64,000 nucleotides of DNA from Casimicrobium huifangae. Its GTDB lineage: Bacteria > Pseudomonadota > Gammaproteobacteria > Burkholderiales > Casimicrobiaceae. Below are positions 45,444 through 53,655 of the stretch, piece by piece (position 1 is the stretch's first letter; the number at the start of each line of letters is the position of its first letter). The position numbers and the translations under genes were made by a program. The stretch is taken from positions 709,847-773,846 of the forward strand of contig NZ_CP041352.1 of NCBI RefSeq assembly GCF_009746125.1, written 5' to 3'. The notes below the pieces were generated by a model. It ran no database searches and was not told where the DNA came from. It saw nothing but the letters and a program-made list of their open reading frames with translations.

Positions 45444-48400
45444 ATGTGGATGACTCGCGTCGCCATCAAAAATCCGGTGTTCTGCACCATGGTCATGCTC
45501 GCGCTCATGGTGATGGGCGCGGTGTCCTACTTCCGGCTGCCGATTGACGCGATGCCGGAGGTGAACCTGCCGTTCGCCTTCACCGTCGTGCAATATCCGG
45601 GCGCCAGCCCGCAGGCGGTCGAAAACGACCTGACCAAGCCGATCGAAAACGCGCTGAACACGATCGCCGGGGTCAAGAAAATCACCTCGCGCTCGCGTGA
45701 AAACTCCAGCCTGGTGATCGTCGAATTCGCGATGGGCACCGACATCAAGGTGGCGATGCAGGAGATGCGCGACAAGCTGGCGCAGATCCGGCCGGGCTTC
45801 CCGAAGGAGGCCAAGGAGCCCTTCGTTTCGCAGGCGAATCGCGACGATGATCGCGCCGTCGTGTCGCTGGGGGTGACCTCGAAGACGCGCACGCTGCCCG
45901 ATCTCTCGTACATGGTGGAGGAGGTCATCCGCCGCCGCATGGAAAACGTGACCGGCGTCGCGACCGTCAACATCAACGGCTCGTCGACACGCGAGATCCA
46001 GATCGAGCCCGATGTCGCCAAGCTGCGTGCCCGCCGCATCGGTGTTGACCAGTTGCTGGCGGCGCTCCGCAATGACAATATCGACGCACCGGTCGGCAAC
46101 ATCACTATCGGCCAGAACGACAAATCGGTGCGCGTGGATGCCCGCTTCAAGCAGGTGTCGGACTTCGCCAATCTGGTCGTTGCCCGCCGCGATGGTCTGC
46201 AGGTGCGGCTGGGCGATGTCGCCACCATCGTGGATGGCAGCAAGGAGCAAACGAGCTTTGCCCGCATTGATGGGGTGCGTGCGATCAGCCTCGACATGCT
46301 CAAGGTACGCGGCAGCAACACGGTCGAGGTTGGCGTAGGTGTCAAGGCAGCGATTGACCGCTTGAAAAAGGATCTGCCCAGCGACATCGAGCTGACCATT
46401 CTTTCCGACCAGTCGAAGTACGTGAAGGCCAACGTCGATGGCGTCAAACGCACCATCATTGAGGGGGGCGTGCTGACGGTCATCATCGTCTTCCTGTTCC
46501 TCGCGTCGTGGCGCAGCACGGTGATCACCGCGCTGACGCTGCCAATCTCGGTGGTCGCCACCTTCATCGCGCTGTACGCCTTTGGCTTCACGCTCAACGC
46601 ACTGACGCTGATGGCGCTCTCACTCTGCATCGGATTGCTGATTGACGATGCCATTGTGGTGCGCGAGAACATTGTGCGCCACCTCGCGCTTGGCAAGTCT
46701 CATCACGAAGCGGCGCTGGAAGCGACCGAAGAAATCGGGCTGGCCGTGCTGGCCACCACACTGGCCATCGTCGCCGTGTTCGCGCCGGTGGCGTTCATGG
46801 GCGGCATCATCGGCCTGTTCTTCTTCCAGTTCGGTTTGACCGTGGTGGTGGCGGTGATGATCTCGCTGTTCGTCAGTTTCACGCTTGACCCGATGCTGTC
46901 TTCGGTGTGGGCCGACCCAGCCGGCAATCGCTTCAAGCGCGTGCCGTGGTTGGGCCACTTCCTGACCTGGTTTGACGGTCGCATTGAGGCGCTGCAGCAT
47001 CGCTACGAACGCGTCATCCGCTGGGCATTGGGGCATCGCAAGACGGTACTGTTTGGCGCCATCGGCCTGTTTGTCGCGAGCATGTTCCTGTTCCCATTGA
47101 TTGGCAGCGAATTCGTGCCAAAGGAAGATCAGAGCGAATTTGGCATGCGGCTGGAGACACCGGTCGGATCAAGTCTTGACTACACCACGGTGAAAGTGGC
47201 GCAGGCCGAGGCGGAGCTGAAAAAAATTCCCGAAATCAAGCTGCTCTACTCCGGCGCGGGCGGCGGTCGTGGCAAAAATACCGGCTGGATCAACGTGATC
47301 CTGAAGCCACGCAATGAGCGCGTCCGCAGCCAGAAAGAGATTGAGGACGTCGCTCGCGACGCGGTGAAAGGCATCGCCGGCATGACGGTATCGGTAGGCT
47401 GGAACAAGCCGGTACAGGTGTCCTTCGTGGGCCCCGATGCGACGGTGCTCAAACAGCTCTCTGAGCAGTTCGTCGAGCGGCTGGAAAAAATCAACGGCGT
47501 GGTCGATATCGACAGCAGCGAAAAGGCTGCCGTGCCAGCCTTGGTCATCCTGCCCAAGCGCGCTGAGGCGGCCGAGTTTGGCATTACGCCCGCCACCATC
47601 GGCACGGTGTCGCGTGCGCTGGTTGCCGGAGACGCCGTGGTGACATGGTTGCCGCCGTCCGGCAATTCGGTGGACGTGTCGGTGCGGCTGCCCGCTGGCG
47701 TGCGTAACGACACTGCACAGCTGCTGCAGATTCCGCTGGCCAACCCGCGCGCGCCGGACGGCGACGCGCTGGCGCTGGAGCGGGTGGCGACGCTGGCCGA
47801 GAGCACCAATCCGAAGAGCATCGAGCGCGCCTATCTGCAACGTCAGGTGACGATCAGCGCCAATGCCAAAGGGCGTCCACCGGGGGACGTCGGTGGCGAT
47901 GTGAACAAGCTGATCGAGGCATTCCCGCTGCCACCCGGCTATCGCTTCCAGCAGGATGGCGACAATCAGGTGATGCGCGATTCGTTCGGCTACGCCATCG
48001 TTGCGCTGGTGTTGGCGGTGACCTTCATCTACTTCGTGCTCGGCTCGCAGTTCATGAGCTTCGCGCAGCCGCTGGCGATCATGGCCACGCTGCCGATGTC
48101 GCTGATCGGGGTGATGCTGGCACTGCTGCTGACGCGCACCACCTTCAATATGTTCGCCATGATCGCCTTCATCATGCTGATGGGCTTGGTGGTAAAGAAC
48201 GGCATCCTGCTGGTTGACTTTGCCAATCAGGCGCGCCGGGAAGAAGGCAAATCGATCACGGAGGCGCTGGTGGCAGCAGGTCACATCCGCCTGCGCCCGA
48301 TCCTGATGACGACGGCGGCGATGGTGTTCGGCATGCTGCCGATGGCGGCAGCGCTGCAGGAAGGCGCCGATGGCACCATGGGCCGCTCGATCATCGGCGG

Positions 48401-48554
48401 TGTGTTGAGCTCGACGGTGCTGACGCTGGTCGTGGTGCCAGTCATCTACGCGATGATTGAGGAGTTCAAGGCGCGGCGGGCGGCGAAGAAGGCGGCGCGG
48501 CGTGCCGCCAGCGCGGGCGCGGCCGTCTCGGGGGCGGAGGTACCGGCAGAGTGA
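45444..48554 (+). CDS. RND-family multidrug efflux permease (AcrB/MexB/MdtB type)
   Basis: The 1036-residue pump has the RND plan: TM1 (MTRVAIKNPVFCTMVMLALMVMGAVSYFRLPIDAMPEVNLP), two large periplasmic loops and twelve helices. Proton-relay residues are intact: D401 and D402 in LLIDDAIVVRENI of TM4 and K918 in GLVVKNGILLVDFANQ of TM10. The motif YPGASPQAVENDLTKPIE is standard. It would export drugs, dyes or metabolites in exchange for protons. The cationic C-terminal tail (EEFKARRAAKKAARRAA) is a normal feature. It is the second gene after the adaptor, and no local TetR or MarR regulator is present, so control is elsewhere. Confidence 0.95.
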   Translation: MWMTRVAIKNPVFCTMVMLALMVMGAVSYFRLPIDAMPEVNLPFAFTVVQYPGASPQAVENDLTKPIENALNTIAGVKKITSRSRENSSLVIVEFAMGTDIKVAMQEMRDKLAQIRPGFPKEAKEPFVSQANRDDDRAVVSLGVTSKTRTLPDLSYMVEEVIRRRMENVTGVATVNINGSSTREIQIEPDVAKLRARRIGVDQLLAALRNDNIDAPVGNITIGQNDKSVRVDARFKQVSDFANLVVARRDGLQVRLGDVATIVDGSKEQTSFARIDGVRAISLDMLKVRGSNTVEVGVGVKAAIDRLKKDLPSDIELTILSDQSKYVKANVDGVKRTIIEGGVLTVIIVFLFLASWRSTVITALTLPISVVATFIALYAFGFTLNALTLMALSLCIGLLIDDAIVVRENIVRHLALGKSHHEAALEATEEIGLAVLATTLAIVAVFAPVAFMGGIIGLFFFQFGLTVVVAVMISLFVSFTLDPMLSSVWADPAGNRFKRVPWLGHFLTWFDGRIEALQHRYERVIRWALGHRKTVLFGAIGLFVASMFLFPLIGSEFVPKEDQSEFGMRLETPVGSSLDYTTVKVAQAEAELKKIPEIKLLYSGAGGGRGKNTGWINVILKPRNERVRSQKEIEDVARDAVKGIAGMTVSVGWNKPVQVSFVGPDATVLKQLSEQFVERLEKINGVVDIDSSEKAAVPALVILPKRAEAAEFGITPATIGTVSRALVAGDAVVTWLPPSGNSVDVSVRLPAGVRNDTAQLLQIPLANPRAPDGDALALERVATLAESTNPKSIERAYLQRQVTISANAKGRPPGDVGGDVNKLIEAFPLPPGYRFQQDGDNQVMRDSFGYAIVALVLAVTFIYFVLGSQFMSFAQPLAIMATLPMSLIGVMLALLLTRTTFNMFAMIAFIMLMGLVVKNGILLVDFANQARREEGKSITEALVAAGHIRLRPILMTTAAMVFGMLPMAAALQEGADGTMGRSIIGGVLSSTVLTLVVVPVIYAMIEEFKARRAAKKAARRAASAGAAVSGAEVPAE

Positions 48555-48625
48555 CGGGCTGGCGTTGATCCGGGTCAGCGTTCGCGTGCGAAAACTACTT
48601 GCACAAGGCTGAAATATGGCTAAAC

Positions 48626-48656
48626 TTCGCTTAATGACCGCGAGTCATTAAGCGAA
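48626..48656. promoter_or_regulatory. perfect 13-bp inverted repeat upstream of pcm
   Basis: TTCGCTTAATGAC (48626-48638) and its exact complement GTCATTAAGCGAA (48644-48656) flank CGCGA. No T tract follows, which argues against a terminator. A TAAAAT hexamer that could be a -10 box is about 14 bp downstream, and pcm begins at 48743. It has the form of a strong operator, for an unidentified regulator. Confidence 0.6.
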
Positions 48657-48742
48657 AACAGCCGGTAAAATCGTTGCTTCCGATCCACTTTGATGCCGCA
48701 GAACCTGATTCTGGAACGCCCGGCTCGTAACTACCCATCGCC

Positions 48743-49405
48743 ATGAACATCGAACAAGTCCGTTTCAATATGGTTGAGCAACAGATCCGCACCTGGGATG
48801 TGCTGGACACTGACGTGCTCGACCTGCTGCACACGCTCAAGCGCGAGAACTTCGTGCCCCCGGCGCAGCGCGAGTTCGCGCTGATGGACATCGAGACCCC
48901 GCTGGCGCCGGTATCGGCCAGCGAGCGCATGTGGACGCCCAAGATGGAAGCCCGCGTGGTGCAGGATCTGGACCTCAAAGGTCACGAGCATGTGCTCGAA
49001 GTAGGCACCGGTAGCGGCTACCTCACCGCCTTGCTGGCGGCGCGCGCTGCCCGCGTCACCAGTATCGAGATTGATCCGGCGCTGGCCAAGTTTGGCGCTG
49101 ACAATCTTGCCCGGGCCGGGGTTACCAACGCGGTGGTACTTACGGGTGACGCCGCTCGCGGCTGGCGGGGCGAGGCACCGTACGACGTGATCGTCTTCAC
49201 CGGCTCGATGGAAGTGCTTCCAGAAGAGGTATTTTCCCAACTAAAGGCCGAGGGTCGCGTGTTCGCGGTGGTTGGCAAGCGCCCGGTCATGGCGGCCCAA
49301 CTGGTCAATGTGAGCGCCAGCGGTGGCCGTCAATCGCGCACCCTGTTCGAAACGGTGGTGGCGCCTCTGGCCAACGCGGCCAGGTCGCCGGCTTTTGTTT
49401 TCTAG
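48743..49405 (+). CDS. pcm: protein-L-isoaspartate O-methyltransferase family protein
   Basis: The 220-residue protein starts with the betaproteobacterial form MNIEQVRFNMVEQQIRTWDVLD and has the AdoMet motif VLEVGTGSGYLTALLAARAARVTSIEIDP and the post-motif YDVIVFTGSMEVLPEEVFSQLKAEGRVFAVVG. PCMT enzymes methylate isoaspartate so that it can be repaired. This shorter subgroup, found next to a rhodanese gene and tolC, is less well tested, so the exact activity is uncertain. It ends 13 bp before the rhodanese gene, and together with tolC probably forms an operon controlled by the inverted repeat upstream. Confidence 0.9.
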   Translation: MNIEQVRFNMVEQQIRTWDVLDTDVLDLLHTLKRENFVPPAQREFALMDIETPLAPVSASERMWTPKMEARVVQDLDLKGHEHVLEVGTGSGYLTALLAARAARVTSIEIDPALAKFGADNLARAGVTNAVVLTGDAARGWRGEAPYDVIVFTGSMEVLPEEVFSQLKAEGRVFAVVGKRPVMAAQLVNVSASGGRQSRTLFETVVAPLANAARSPAFVF

Positions 49406-49418
49406 CGAATCCTGAGCG

Positions 49419-49754
49419 ATGGTTGAACAGATTGATGCCCCGACACTTGCCGCTGCGCGCGCCGACGCGCTCGCGGACGCGGTGCTGCTTGATGTTCGCG
49501 AGCCGTGGGAATTTCAGACCGCCCGTATCGAAAATTCAATCAACGTACCAATGTCCGTGCTGGTTGCGCGGGTCGACGAAGTGCGGGAGCTGGCCGGGGA
49601 TGACAAGCCTCTGGTCGTGATCTGTCATCACGGTGGGCGCAGCATGCAGTGCGCCCACTTCCTCGCCCGACAGGGTATCGGTCGACCGATCAATCTGGCC
49701 GGCGGCATTGATGCCTGGTCACAGCAAGTCGACCCCGCTGTTCCCCGCTACTGA
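49419..49754 (+). CDS. rhodanese-like domain protein (single-domain sulfurtransferase)
   Basis: The 111-residue protein is a stand-alone rhodanese domain: AVLLDVREPWEFQTARIENSINVPMSVLVAR for the first half and the active-site loop VVICHHGGRSMQCAHFLARQGI, where the catalytic Cys is in VICHHGGRS. It would carry a persulfide sulfur or act in redox signalling. It is between pcm and tolC with short gaps (13 and 45 bp), a cluster that I have often seen in Burkholderiales. The substrate is unknown. Confidence 0.93.
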   Translation: MVEQIDAPTLAAARADALADAVLLDVREPWEFQTARIENSINVPMSVLVARVDEVRELAGDDKPLVVICHHGGRSMQCAHFLARQGIGRPINLAGGIDAWSQQVDPAVPRY

Positions 49755-49799
49755 CTTCTCCCTTTCCTCCTTTTTGTGGCTATCGCTGGAGCTCTTTGC

Positions 49800-51140
49800 A
49801 TGCGTGTTCACCGACTTCTTCCCCTGACCGCCCTGACGGTCGCGATGGCCGGCCTCGTCAACGTCACCTCTGGCGCCGACTTGCTGTCACTGTATCGCGA
49901 GGCCGCCGCGCAGGATCCGGCAATGGCTGCCGCACGGGCTTCGTTGTCGGCGGCGCGGGAGCGGGTCGCCCAGGCCGAAGGCAGCAATGGTTTTGCCACC
50001 GGTGTTGCCGCTGGCGCGAACGCCAACTACTTCGACCTGCACGTACGCAACCTGCCACAAGCACAGACCGATCGGGCTTACCTGGCGGCCAACGTGCAGG
50101 CCTTTGTCAACAAGCCCTTGTATCGGCCGGCTAACGACGCCGCCATCGAGCAGGCAAACGTCGCGGTGAAGCTTTCCGAGCTGAGCCTCAAGGCGGCCGA
50201 AATGGATGTTGCCAACCGGCTGGCGCAAGCTTACTTCGACGTCCTGCTGGCGCAAGACAATGTGCGTCTGGTCGAGGCCCAGAAGGCGGCGTTGTCGGAG
50301 CAGCTGGCACAGGCCAAACGCAATTTCGAGGTGGGCACGGCCACCATTGTCGATACCAACGAAGCACAGTCGCGCTACGACCAGGTGCTGGCGCAGGAGA
50401 TTTCCGCCCGCAACGAGGTAGATCGCACCCGCTGGGCACTGCGTAATGTGGTCGGTCGCTTTGAAACCAATCTGAAAACGCTGCGCGGCAACGCGCAGGT
50501 GTCACTGCCGACGCCCGCCAGCATGGAGGCTTGGGTCAGCCGTGCCGAGCGTGAAGCCTATCCGGTGCAGATCGCCCAGCAAACACTGGCGGTGTCGGAG
50601 TACGACGTCAAACGCGCTGAGGCCGCCAAGAGCTGGACGCTGGATGCGACTGCCAACGTGTCACATACCCAGTCGAGCGGCAGCAGTACCAGTGGTCTGG
50701 GGACCTGGACGTACGCCGGCCTGGTGGGCGTCACGTTCAATCTGCCCTTTGATACAACCGGCGGCCTCAGCGCCCGCATCCGGGAAACGCTGGCGCTCGT
50801 CGACAAGAACCGCAACGACCTTGAAACTGCCCGCCGCACTGCCGGTCTGTCGGTTCGCCAGGCCTACCTTGGCGTAACCAGCGGCGTCGCCGGGGTTGCT
50901 GCGCAGCAACAGGCGCTGAAGTCAGCGGAAACGCAGCTGGCTTCCACCAAGCTCGGCCTTGAGGTTGGCGTACGCACCAACCTCGATGTGCTGAATGCCC
51001 AGCAACAGGTGACCCAGGTACAGCGCGATCTCGCGCAGGCGCGTTACAACACCCTGCTCAACGACCTGCGGTTGAAGGCTGCGACCGGCGTTCTTGGTGA
51101 GAACGATCTGCGCGCCACCAACGCCTATCTGACCGACTGA
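49800..51140 (+). CDS. tolC: TolC-family outer membrane efflux channel
   Basis: The product is 446 residues from ATG 49800, which has GGAG 9 nt upstream and gives a good signal peptide (LLPLTALTVAMAGLVNVTSGA). A GTG at 49776 would add eight residues. The outer membrane factor repeats are clear: DLLSLYREAAAQDPAMAAARASLSAARERVAQA begins the first half and VKRAEAAKSWTLDATANVSHTQS begins the second. The conserved helix ARYNTLLNDLRLKAATGVLGENDL is at the end. As a trimer it forms the exit duct for RND, ABC or type I export. The nearby RND genes make a complete tripartite system possible. Confidence 0.95.
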   Translation: MRVHRLLPLTALTVAMAGLVNVTSGADLLSLYREAAAQDPAMAAARASLSAARERVAQAEGSNGFATGVAAGANANYFDLHVRNLPQAQTDRAYLAANVQAFVNKPLYRPANDAAIEQANVAVKLSELSLKAAEMDVANRLAQAYFDVLLAQDNVRLVEAQKAALSEQLAQAKRNFEVGTATIVDTNEAQSRYDQVLAQEISARNEVDRTRWALRNVVGRFETNLKTLRGNAQVSLPTPASMEAWVSRAEREAYPVQIAQQTLAVSEYDVKRAEAAKSWTLDATANVSHTQSSGSSTSGLGTWTYAGLVGVTFNLPFDTTGGLSARIRETLALVDKNRNDLETARRTAGLSVRQAYLGVTSGVAGVAAQQQALKSAETQLASTKLGLEVGVRTNLDVLNAQQQVTQVQRDLAQARYNTLLNDLRLKAATGVLGENDLRATNAYLTD

Positions 51141-51283
51141 TCACTGGCGGCGGCCGGCGGGGACACCCGCCCAAAAACCGGAAGCTGTGTTGGTGCGTAT
51201 AGCCAGCATTGGCGCGAAGGCTTGGTCGAGGCGATCACTCCTGCGCGCTGCGACTTCACGATTGCCGTTTCCGGAGCTCCGCC

Positions 51284-51721
51284 ATGTCACGCTGTTTGCG
51301 ATTGCTTGCCGCCCTTGTTTGCGTTGCGGTAATGCCGCTGGCGCCTGCCGCTGCGCAGGCGCCCAATGAGTCGGCCCTGGTCGCCTTTGGCGGCTTTGAG
51401 GGGCTGGCCCGCATCACCAACGATTTCGTCGGACGCATACAGAAGCATCCGCGCATTGGCAGCTTCTTCAAGGACGCCGATACCGAGCGCCTGCAGGCGA
51501 TGCTGGCCGATCAGTTCTGCGACGTCCTCGGCGGCGGCTGCAAGTACTCCGGCAAGTCAATGCGAAAAATCCACGAAGGCATGAAAGTGACCACTGCCGA
51601 CTTCAACGCCCTCGCTGAGGAGTTGCAGAACGCGCTCGATGCGGCGGCGGTGCCGTCATCTCAGCAAAACCGCCTGATCGCGGCGCTGGCCCCGATGCGT
51701 CGTGATGTGGTGCAACCGTGA
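51284..51721 (+). CDS. exported group I truncated haemoglobin
   Basis: The product is 145 residues from ATG 51284, with GGAG about 9 nt upstream. It has a signal peptide (CLRLLAALVCVAVMPLAPAAAQA), so the globin should be in the periplasm, which is uncommon for truncated globins. The fold markers are FGGFEGLARITNDFVGRIQKHPRIGSFFKD, then MLADQFCDVLGGGCKYSGKSMRKIHEGMKVT, where His97 is the proximal haem ligand. Two Cys (C79 and C86) could form a disulfide in the periplasm. Its stop overlaps the GTG of the cupredoxin gene (GTGA), so the two are translationally coupled. It may handle NO, oxygen or electrons with that partner. This is inferred. Confidence 0.9.
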   Translation: MSRCLRLLAALVCVAVMPLAPAAAQAPNESALVAFGGFEGLARITNDFVGRIQKHPRIGSFFKDADTERLQAMLADQFCDVLGGGCKYSGKSMRKIHEGMKVTTADFNALAEELQNALDAAAVPSSQQNRLIAALAPMRRDVVQP

Positions 51722-52395
51722 GAACACATCTCCTGAACGCTGCAGCCGCCAGTTTCCTCGCGGCAGCAACCACACTGGCGCAGGCCGCCGTGTTTGTCGG
51801 TGTTGCCAGCGATCGTGACGGGCAAAGCCTGCCCAATGTCGTGATGGCGTTGAAGCCGGCCAGTTCGCAACCCCCGGCGACGGCCCCCACGCAGATTACC
51901 GTCACCCAGGAGGCACTGTCGTTCAAGCCTTACATTTCTGTCATCCGCGCCGGCTCCAGCGTGGTGTTCGCCAATCGCGACACGGTGGAGCACCACATCA
52001 AGTCATTCTCGAGCAGCAAACCGTTCGAGATCGCCGTGCACAAGCCCGGCGACACGCCACCGCCGATCCGCTTTGACAAGGAAGGTGCCATCGTTGCGTA
52101 CTGCATCCTGCATGACTGGATGCGCGCCTACGTCTATGTGGCAGACACACCGTGGACGGCAATCTCCGGCGACAACGGCCTGGCGCGCATCGAGAACGTG
52201 GCGCCCGGCGACTATGAACTGACGGCGTGGCACCCGGATCTCGGGCAATTCAAACCACCGCTGACCTCGAAGATTACGGTCGGCGCCAGTGGCACCACGC
52301 AGACGACGGTGAAATTCGACTTCAAGCCGCGACCGATCCGCAAGGCCCCCAGGACTGCCGACGGCAAAGTGGCGATGACCGCTCACCACCACTAG
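51718..52395 (+). CDS. periplasmic cupredoxin (plastocyanin/methylamine-utilization-protein-like)
   Basis: The 225-residue protein has a signal peptide (AAAASFLAAATTLAQAA) and a blue-copper site: H92-H93 in TVEHHIKSF and C129-x2-H132-x2-M135 in AIVAYCILHDWMRAY, the usual His, Cys, His and Met ligands. A carnitine/transthyretin-like segment follows (LARIENVAPGDYELTAWHPDLG), and the C-terminus is His-rich (TAHHH). Proteins of this type sit near electron-transfer genes and accept electrons in the periplasm. It starts at GTG 51718, overlapping the haemoglobin gene by 4 bp. The pairing of an exported globin with a cupredoxin is the notable point. Confidence 0.88.
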   Translation: MRTHLLNAAAASFLAAATTLAQAAVFVGVASDRDGQSLPNVVMALKPASSQPPATAPTQITVTQEALSFKPYISVIRAGSSVVFANRDTVEHHIKSFSSSKPFEIAVHKPGDTPPPIRFDKEGAIVAYCILHDWMRAYVYVADTPWTAISGDNGLARIENVAPGDYELTAWHPDLGQFKPPLTSKITVGASGTTQTTVKFDFKPRPIRKAPRTADGKVAMTAHHH

Positions 52396-52422
52396 CGGCT
52401 TGCGGCCGGCCCGGTTGCAGCC

Positions 52423-53322
52423 CTACTCCACGCGGCGCGCCTGCACGCCGCGCTTGGCCAGGGCTTCCAGCAGGTTGTTGTCGCCGAACATATGGCCGAC
52501 ACCGATCACGACAAAGTGACTGTCCGGCTGTTTGAAGTAGGAATCGATCGCTTCCGCCATCGCCGGGTGGCGGTCGTCGAACACGCGCTTGCGCGCGGCC
52601 ATGCCCTCGGCTGAGGCGCCGAATTCTTCCTGCACCACGCGCGAGAGCTTGGGCCCATCGCCTGCGCGATACGCATTGACCATCTCGTCCAGGCGCTTCT
52701 CCATCTTGTTCTCCCGCACGGTGGCGAGGAAGCGCGACATCGCGGCCGCAGCTTCGGTGGTGCTGGCCCCGGCGAGCGCAGCGCATTGTCTGGCGCCGCC
52801 CTCGACTTCAGCAATACGCTTTTTGGCCAGCTTGGCATCGCGCAGGAACATGAGGTCCAGCCCACGGCCAAAATCGACGCCAAGCTGGGTGAGTTCCGCA
52901 CCCACCATCACCAGATTGACCAGCCAGAGCTTCTTGCCTTCGAATGCTGCGGGCGGAAGGTTCGAGGCGCGCAAATAGCCCTGCAACGCGGCGAAATCCT
53001 CCGCCGACAGCACCTTGTCGAGTTTCTCGTCGGTCGCTGCAAGCTTGGTACAGGCCTGTTGTGTCTCGGGTAGCGTGATATCGGCTTCAACCGCAAGTAC
53101 TTTGGCGCTGTCGAAGCGCGACAGCACCGCCTCCGGCAGCGGATAGAAGTCGTTCTTGCCGACGTGCAGCGAGCCGAACAGGGTGACTTTCCTGTCGCCC
53201 TTGCTGAGCTCCCACAAAAAAGGTTTGGAAAGTTGCGCGTGCGCGGCACCGCTGGAGATCAGGGCTGCCAGCAAGCTGCAGCCGACGGCGAGGGAAGCGC
53301 GGGAGAAGAGGCGGAAGTTCAT
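52423..53322 (-). CDS. TraB/GumN family protein
   Basis: The 299-residue protein has a signal peptide (LAVGCSLLAALISSGAAHAQ) and the TraB/GumN pattern: FLWELSKGDRKVTLFGSLHVGKNDFYPLPEAVLSRFDSAKVLAVEADI at the start and HFVVIGVGHMFGDNNLLEALAKRGVQARRVE at the end. The two GS-L-H-V-G and G-V-G-H-M motifs hold the conserved His residues of a probable metal-dependent hydrolase fold. The biological role of the family in bacteria is not settled. It converges with the cupredoxin gene and is divergent from the BLUF protein. Confidence 0.92.
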   Translation of the reverse strand: MNFRLFSRASLAVGCSLLAALISSGAAHAQLSKPFLWELSKGDRKVTLFGSLHVGKNDFYPLPEAVLSRFDSAKVLAVEADITLPETQQACTKLAATDEKLDKVLSAEDFAALQGYLRASNLPPAAFEGKKLWLVNLVMVGAELTQLGVDFGRGLDLMFLRDAKLAKKRIAEVEGGARQCAALAGASTTEAAAAMSRFLATVRENKMEKRLDEMVNAYRAGDGPKLSRVVQEEFGASAEGMAARKRVFDDRHPAMAEAIDSYFKQPDSHFVVIGVGHMFGDNNLLEALAKRGVQARRVE

Positions 53323-53655
53323 CTGTCAATGCTAGCGGTGATCGCCGGCTTCGACGTTTGCGGTGACGTACAAGTTCAACCGCCGGCGCGAACGCCCGGA
53401 TGTCCGACATGCGACATGCAGGCGAAACCCTGTGGCGAAATTCCAACAGCATTTACCAATATCAAAGGTGGATATGCACTTGGCATATCAACTCACTATA
53501 CTGAAACAACATTGACAAATATCAATACAGTCAGGAAGCTCCCTCGGATCGGTGACAGGATTAAGATGAATCTTAGTCTCGGGCTCTCGCAGGGTGTGGA
53601 AGCGATGTTTGCGGCCGGACCTCGCGGGTAACGGAGATGTGGGCGATCAAGGCAT
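53323..53655. other. AT-rich leader of the BLUF gene
   Basis: The 333 bases hold no gene. The segment 53435-53560 is much more AT-rich than its surroundings and contains an inverted repeat and a good -10 hexamer, described separately. A further short dyad, ATTGA-N6-TCAAT, is at 53511-53526. If the TATACT box is used, the message has a leader of about 145 nt. Confidence 0.6.
53471..53502 (+). promoter_or_regulatory. operator and -10 box upstream of the BLUF-roadblock gene
   Basis: GATATGC (53471-53477) and GCATATC (53483-53489) form a perfect 7-bp inverted repeat around ACTTG, where the -35 region would be. TATACT (53497-53502) is a near-consensus -10 box 7 bp downstream. The lack of a good -35 hexamer suggests activation at the inverted repeat, for instance by a MerR- or TetR-type factor. 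The factor is not known. Confidence 0.5.
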
